Below, in pieces: positions 62,115 to 64,000 of a stretch of 64,000 nt of DNA (positions within the stretch are counted from its first letter, which is position 1; each line of letters opens with the position of its first letter). A program made the translations under genes and the position numbers. The notes below the pieces were generated by a model. The model ran no database searches. It was given only the letters and a program-made list of their open reading frames with translations, and was not told the DNA's origin. This stretch comes from Haladaptatus caseinilyticus (GTDB lineage Archaea; Halobacteriota; Halobacteria; Halobacteriales; Haladaptataceae). The stretch spans positions 186,001-250,000 of the forward strand of contig NZ_CP111037.1 of the NCBI RefSeq assembly GCF_026248685.1. Direction: 5' to 3'.

Positions 62115-63112
62115 GCGCCCACCTCCATGGGTGAGACGGGTTCACCGCGTTCGCTTGACTCGATAGCCGCGAGAGCGATTCTGACCGCTTGACGCGCATC
62201 ATCCGGTGAGATATCTGGGTCGCGTCCATTCTCGGCACAGTCGATGAAGTGTTCGAGTTCCTTCGTGTATGGGCTCTTCGCCAGCGGACTGACAGGGGCA
62301 TTTGTTCCCTCTGCACCACCAGAGATACGAACGGCATTCTCGTCTCGTGCGTCGAACTCTAGCAGCCCCTCGTCACCGGCGAGTTCGTAGCTGGTAATAA
62401 AGGGTGATCCTTCTGGGTAACCCCATGACGCCTCAACATGAGCGGCCGTTCCATCTTCAAAGCGTAGTAGTACCGAAGAATGCTCATTCAGGTGGCCATC
62501 ATCCCACTCGGCAGTGCGGGCGAACACGTGGTCAACCTCACCCACGACCCAGCGGAGATAGTCGAAATCATGAATTGCCATATCGAGTAGTACACCCCCA
62601 CTTTGTTCTCTGTCACCGAACCATGAGTTAGTACCATATCGCGGCGGCGACGAGAGGCGTTCGGTGTGTAGAGTGCCTAGTATGCCGACTTCACCAGCGT
62701 CGATACGTCGTTTCGCCTCAACGTACTCGGGAAAGTATCGAAGTACATGACCAGTCATAAAAGTGATGCTAGTATTGCTCACTATGTCGACGATTGCGTC
62801 TGCGTCTTCTACAGTACGAGCAAGTGGTTTTTCACAGAATATATTCAGTTCGTGTTCGACGGCTGCCTCGACGAATGGTCGGTGCGTCGGCGTCGGTGTA
62901 CAAATATCGACGGCCGTGATGTCAGCTTCAGCCATCATCTTCTCGGCATCGTTGTAGACGTCGGCGTCCGGTGTTTTTTCCGCCGCGAAGGTCTCTCGAT
63001 CCTCATCAAGCGATGCGACCGCAACCACCTCGGCACACTCTATTTCTTGGTAACTGGTAGCGTGAGTCATGGCCATAAAGCCACTACCCACTAACCCGAT
63101 TCGTTGCATCAA
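62111..63112 (-). CDS. Gfo/Idh/MocA-family oxidoreductase
   Basis: The 333-residue protein starts 'MMQRIGLVGSGFMAMTHATS' with a normal GxG nucleotide loop and has 'FCEKPLARTVEDADAIVDIV' and 'GGVLLDMAIHDFDYLRWVVG'. It is the first gene of the minus-strand pair. It corresponds in position to the degenerate protein at 58332 but keeps both motifs. Confidence 0.92.
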   Translation of the reverse strand: MMQRIGLVGSGFMAMTHATSYQEIECAEVVAVASLDEDRETFAAEKTPDADVYNDAEKMMAEADITAVDICTPTPTHRPFVEAAVEHELNIFCEKPLARTVEDADAIVDIVSNTSITFMTGHVLRYFPEYVEAKRRIDAGEVGILGTLHTERLSSPPRYGTNSWFGDREQSGGVLLDMAIHDFDYLRWVVGEVDHVFARTAEWDDGHLNEHSSVLLRFEDGTAAHVEASWGYPEGSPFITSYELAGDEGLLEFDARDENAVRISGGAEGTNAPVSPLAKSPYTKELEHFIDCAENGRDPDISPDDARQAVRIALAAIESSERGEPVSPMEVGA

Positions 63113-63132
63113 CTCTAATGTGCGGAACTATC

Positions 63133-63145
63133 AGTATTAAAACTT
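63133..63145 (-). promoter_or_regulatory. TATA box of the minus-strand Gfo/Idh/MocA pair
   Basis: AAGTTTTAATACT on the minus strand is centred 27 nt before ATG 63112, as for a leaderless transcript. Confidence 0.4.
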
Positions 63146-63211
63146 CCCCAGCAAGAATTTGTGTGTAAACAACTACGGGTCACCTGACCAATGGAACTCT
63201 CACTATATTCT

Positions 63212-64000
63212 TTAGATATTCGACCAAGTAGTTGTAGTCGTACCGGCCGTAGTGCTGATCCGAGCAAATCGGTCGCTTTTCTCAAACGCTGAACGGATGA
63301 CCGACGGATCCTCAAGCAGGCGATGCCGGAGATAACTCCCACGAGCTCGTCCACCACCCGTCCGAGTGATTTCGAGCACTTCAAGGAACTCCCACTCCCG
63401 CAAGAGGTCATGGATGCGCCGCTTCGAGAGCGTCTCCAAGCCCAACTCAACGCAGATATCTTCGTAGGCAGCATACACTTCTGGTGTCCTAAACGTCCTT
63501 GTCTTCTCGACGAGTGCTAACGAGACGACTGCGAGTAGCGTTGCTTTCTGCTGAATCGTCGACCCAGCGAGAAGCGCATTGACTCGGTCACGCTCAGCTA
63601 AGTTATTGGCGCTATGCACGTGCTGGACAGTGATTTTATCTGCTCCGTTTGTTGTGGCGAGTTCACCAGCGTGGCGAAGCAGGTTAATCGCCTTTCGTGC
63701 GTCGCCATGTTCGTCTGCAGCGAGAGCTGCACACTTCGATACCACGTCGTCGGAAAGTACGTCGCTGTTGAAGGCGTTTGACCGACTTCGGATTATCGCA
63801 CGGAGTGCATCGCGGTCGTACGGTGTGAAGATGATTTCGCGCTCTTGGAGGCTGCTTTTAACACGTTCTTCGAGCCGATTCCGATATTTCATCTTATTGC
63901 TGAGACCAATGAGACCAACCGAACAGCGTTCGAGCTTGTTCGCTTCAGTTGCACGCGATAGTTGCATGAGAAAGTCCGTTCCTTCTAGCCGGTCGAGTTC
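63212..64000 (-). CDS. Orc1/Cdc6-family replication initiator, 3' part (cut by window end)
   Basis: The frame is open to the window edge. It contains 'TDFLMQLSRATEANKLERCS', 'GLIGLSNKMKYRNRLEERVK', 'SSLQEREIIFTPYDRDALRA', 'DEHGDARKAINLLRHAGELA' (sensor 2) and a C-terminal winged helix ('YEDICVELGLETLSKRRIHD'). The ATPase Walker A and B motifs would lie beyond the window. Such genes usually lie beside an origin of replication, which would be outside the window on the right. Confidence 0.93.
   Translation of the reverse strand, partial: ELDRLEGTDFLMQLSRATEANKLERCSVGLIGLSNKMKYRNRLEERVKSSLQEREIIFTPYDRDALRAIIRSRSNAFNSDVLSDDVVSKCAALAADEHGDARKAINLLRHAGELATTNGADKITVQHVHSANNLAERDRVNALLAGSTIQQKATLLAVVSLALVEKTRTFRTPEVYAAYEDICVELGLETLSKRRIHDLLREWEFLEVLEITRTGGGRARGSYLRHRLLEDPSVIRSAFEKSDRFARISTTAGTTTTTWSNI

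Overview
The window looks like DNA from a halophilic archaeon (class Halobacteria). Most proteins are strongly acidic and the codons favour GAC, GAA and TCG/CGA. Several families are typical of haloarchaea: HalOD1 output domains, DUF7344 and HTH_10/Bat regulators, DUF7835 zinc ribbons, DUF6789 membrane proteins, a fused cytochrome oxidase subunit I/III and an Orc1/Cdc6 initiator. Promoters have A/T-rich TATA boxes about 25-30 nt before AUGs that appear leaderless. The genus cannot be fixed from the sequence alone.

Layout. 0-8 kb: small regulators and zinc-ribbon microproteins, a tyrosine recombinase, a flavin oxidoreductase and a HerA-like ATPase. 8-13 kb: an asparagine-synthetase-like protein without its glutaminase cysteine, and a large secreted protein built from 18 Asn/Val-alternating repeats. 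13-17 kb: a LOV-domain Bat-type regulator and an M28 peptidase. 17-27 kb: respiratory block with CoxB, fused CoxA/CoxC, a subunit IV-like protein, a second stand-alone oxidase subunit I and a DM13 protein, bounded on both sides by DUF6789-type membrane proteins. 27-36 kb: redox and apocarotenoid-type genes (cytochrome P450, carotenoid oxygenase, SDR) mixed with five decayed or defective small loci. 36-46 kb: mostly ordinary membrane and stress genes (PH-domain pair, serine hydrolase, universal stress protein, DUF389, DUF457, AI-2E transporter).

46-64 kb is an accessory region. It is more A/T-rich and holds many broken genes: a frameshifted MFS transporter, a PPOX gene that runs into a primase-like tail, an IS6-type transposase remnant and a small two-TM remnant. 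It also carries Doc and Fic AMPylator-type proteins, a ribbon-only TFB fragment, and two copies of an HTH/coiled-coil gene followed after 2-3 nt by a His/Trp-rich protein. A third, orphan relative of that His/Trp-rich protein lies nearby. I regard this last arrangement as the best candidate for an undescribed two-gene system. The region ends with a sugar-metabolism cluster in which a pair of Gfo/Idh/MocA genes is present twice in inverted orientation around the IS remnant, and an Orc1/Cdc6 gene cut by the window edge.

How the genes fit together: the Cox block forms a terminal oxidase. The LOV-Bat and HTH_10 regulators probably tie light or redox state to nearby metabolism. The P450 and carotenoid oxygenase could act on the same carotenoid or apocarotenoid substrates. 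The Asn-repeat protein is likely a cell-surface or matrix fibre. These links are inferences from families and position, not demonstrated functions.
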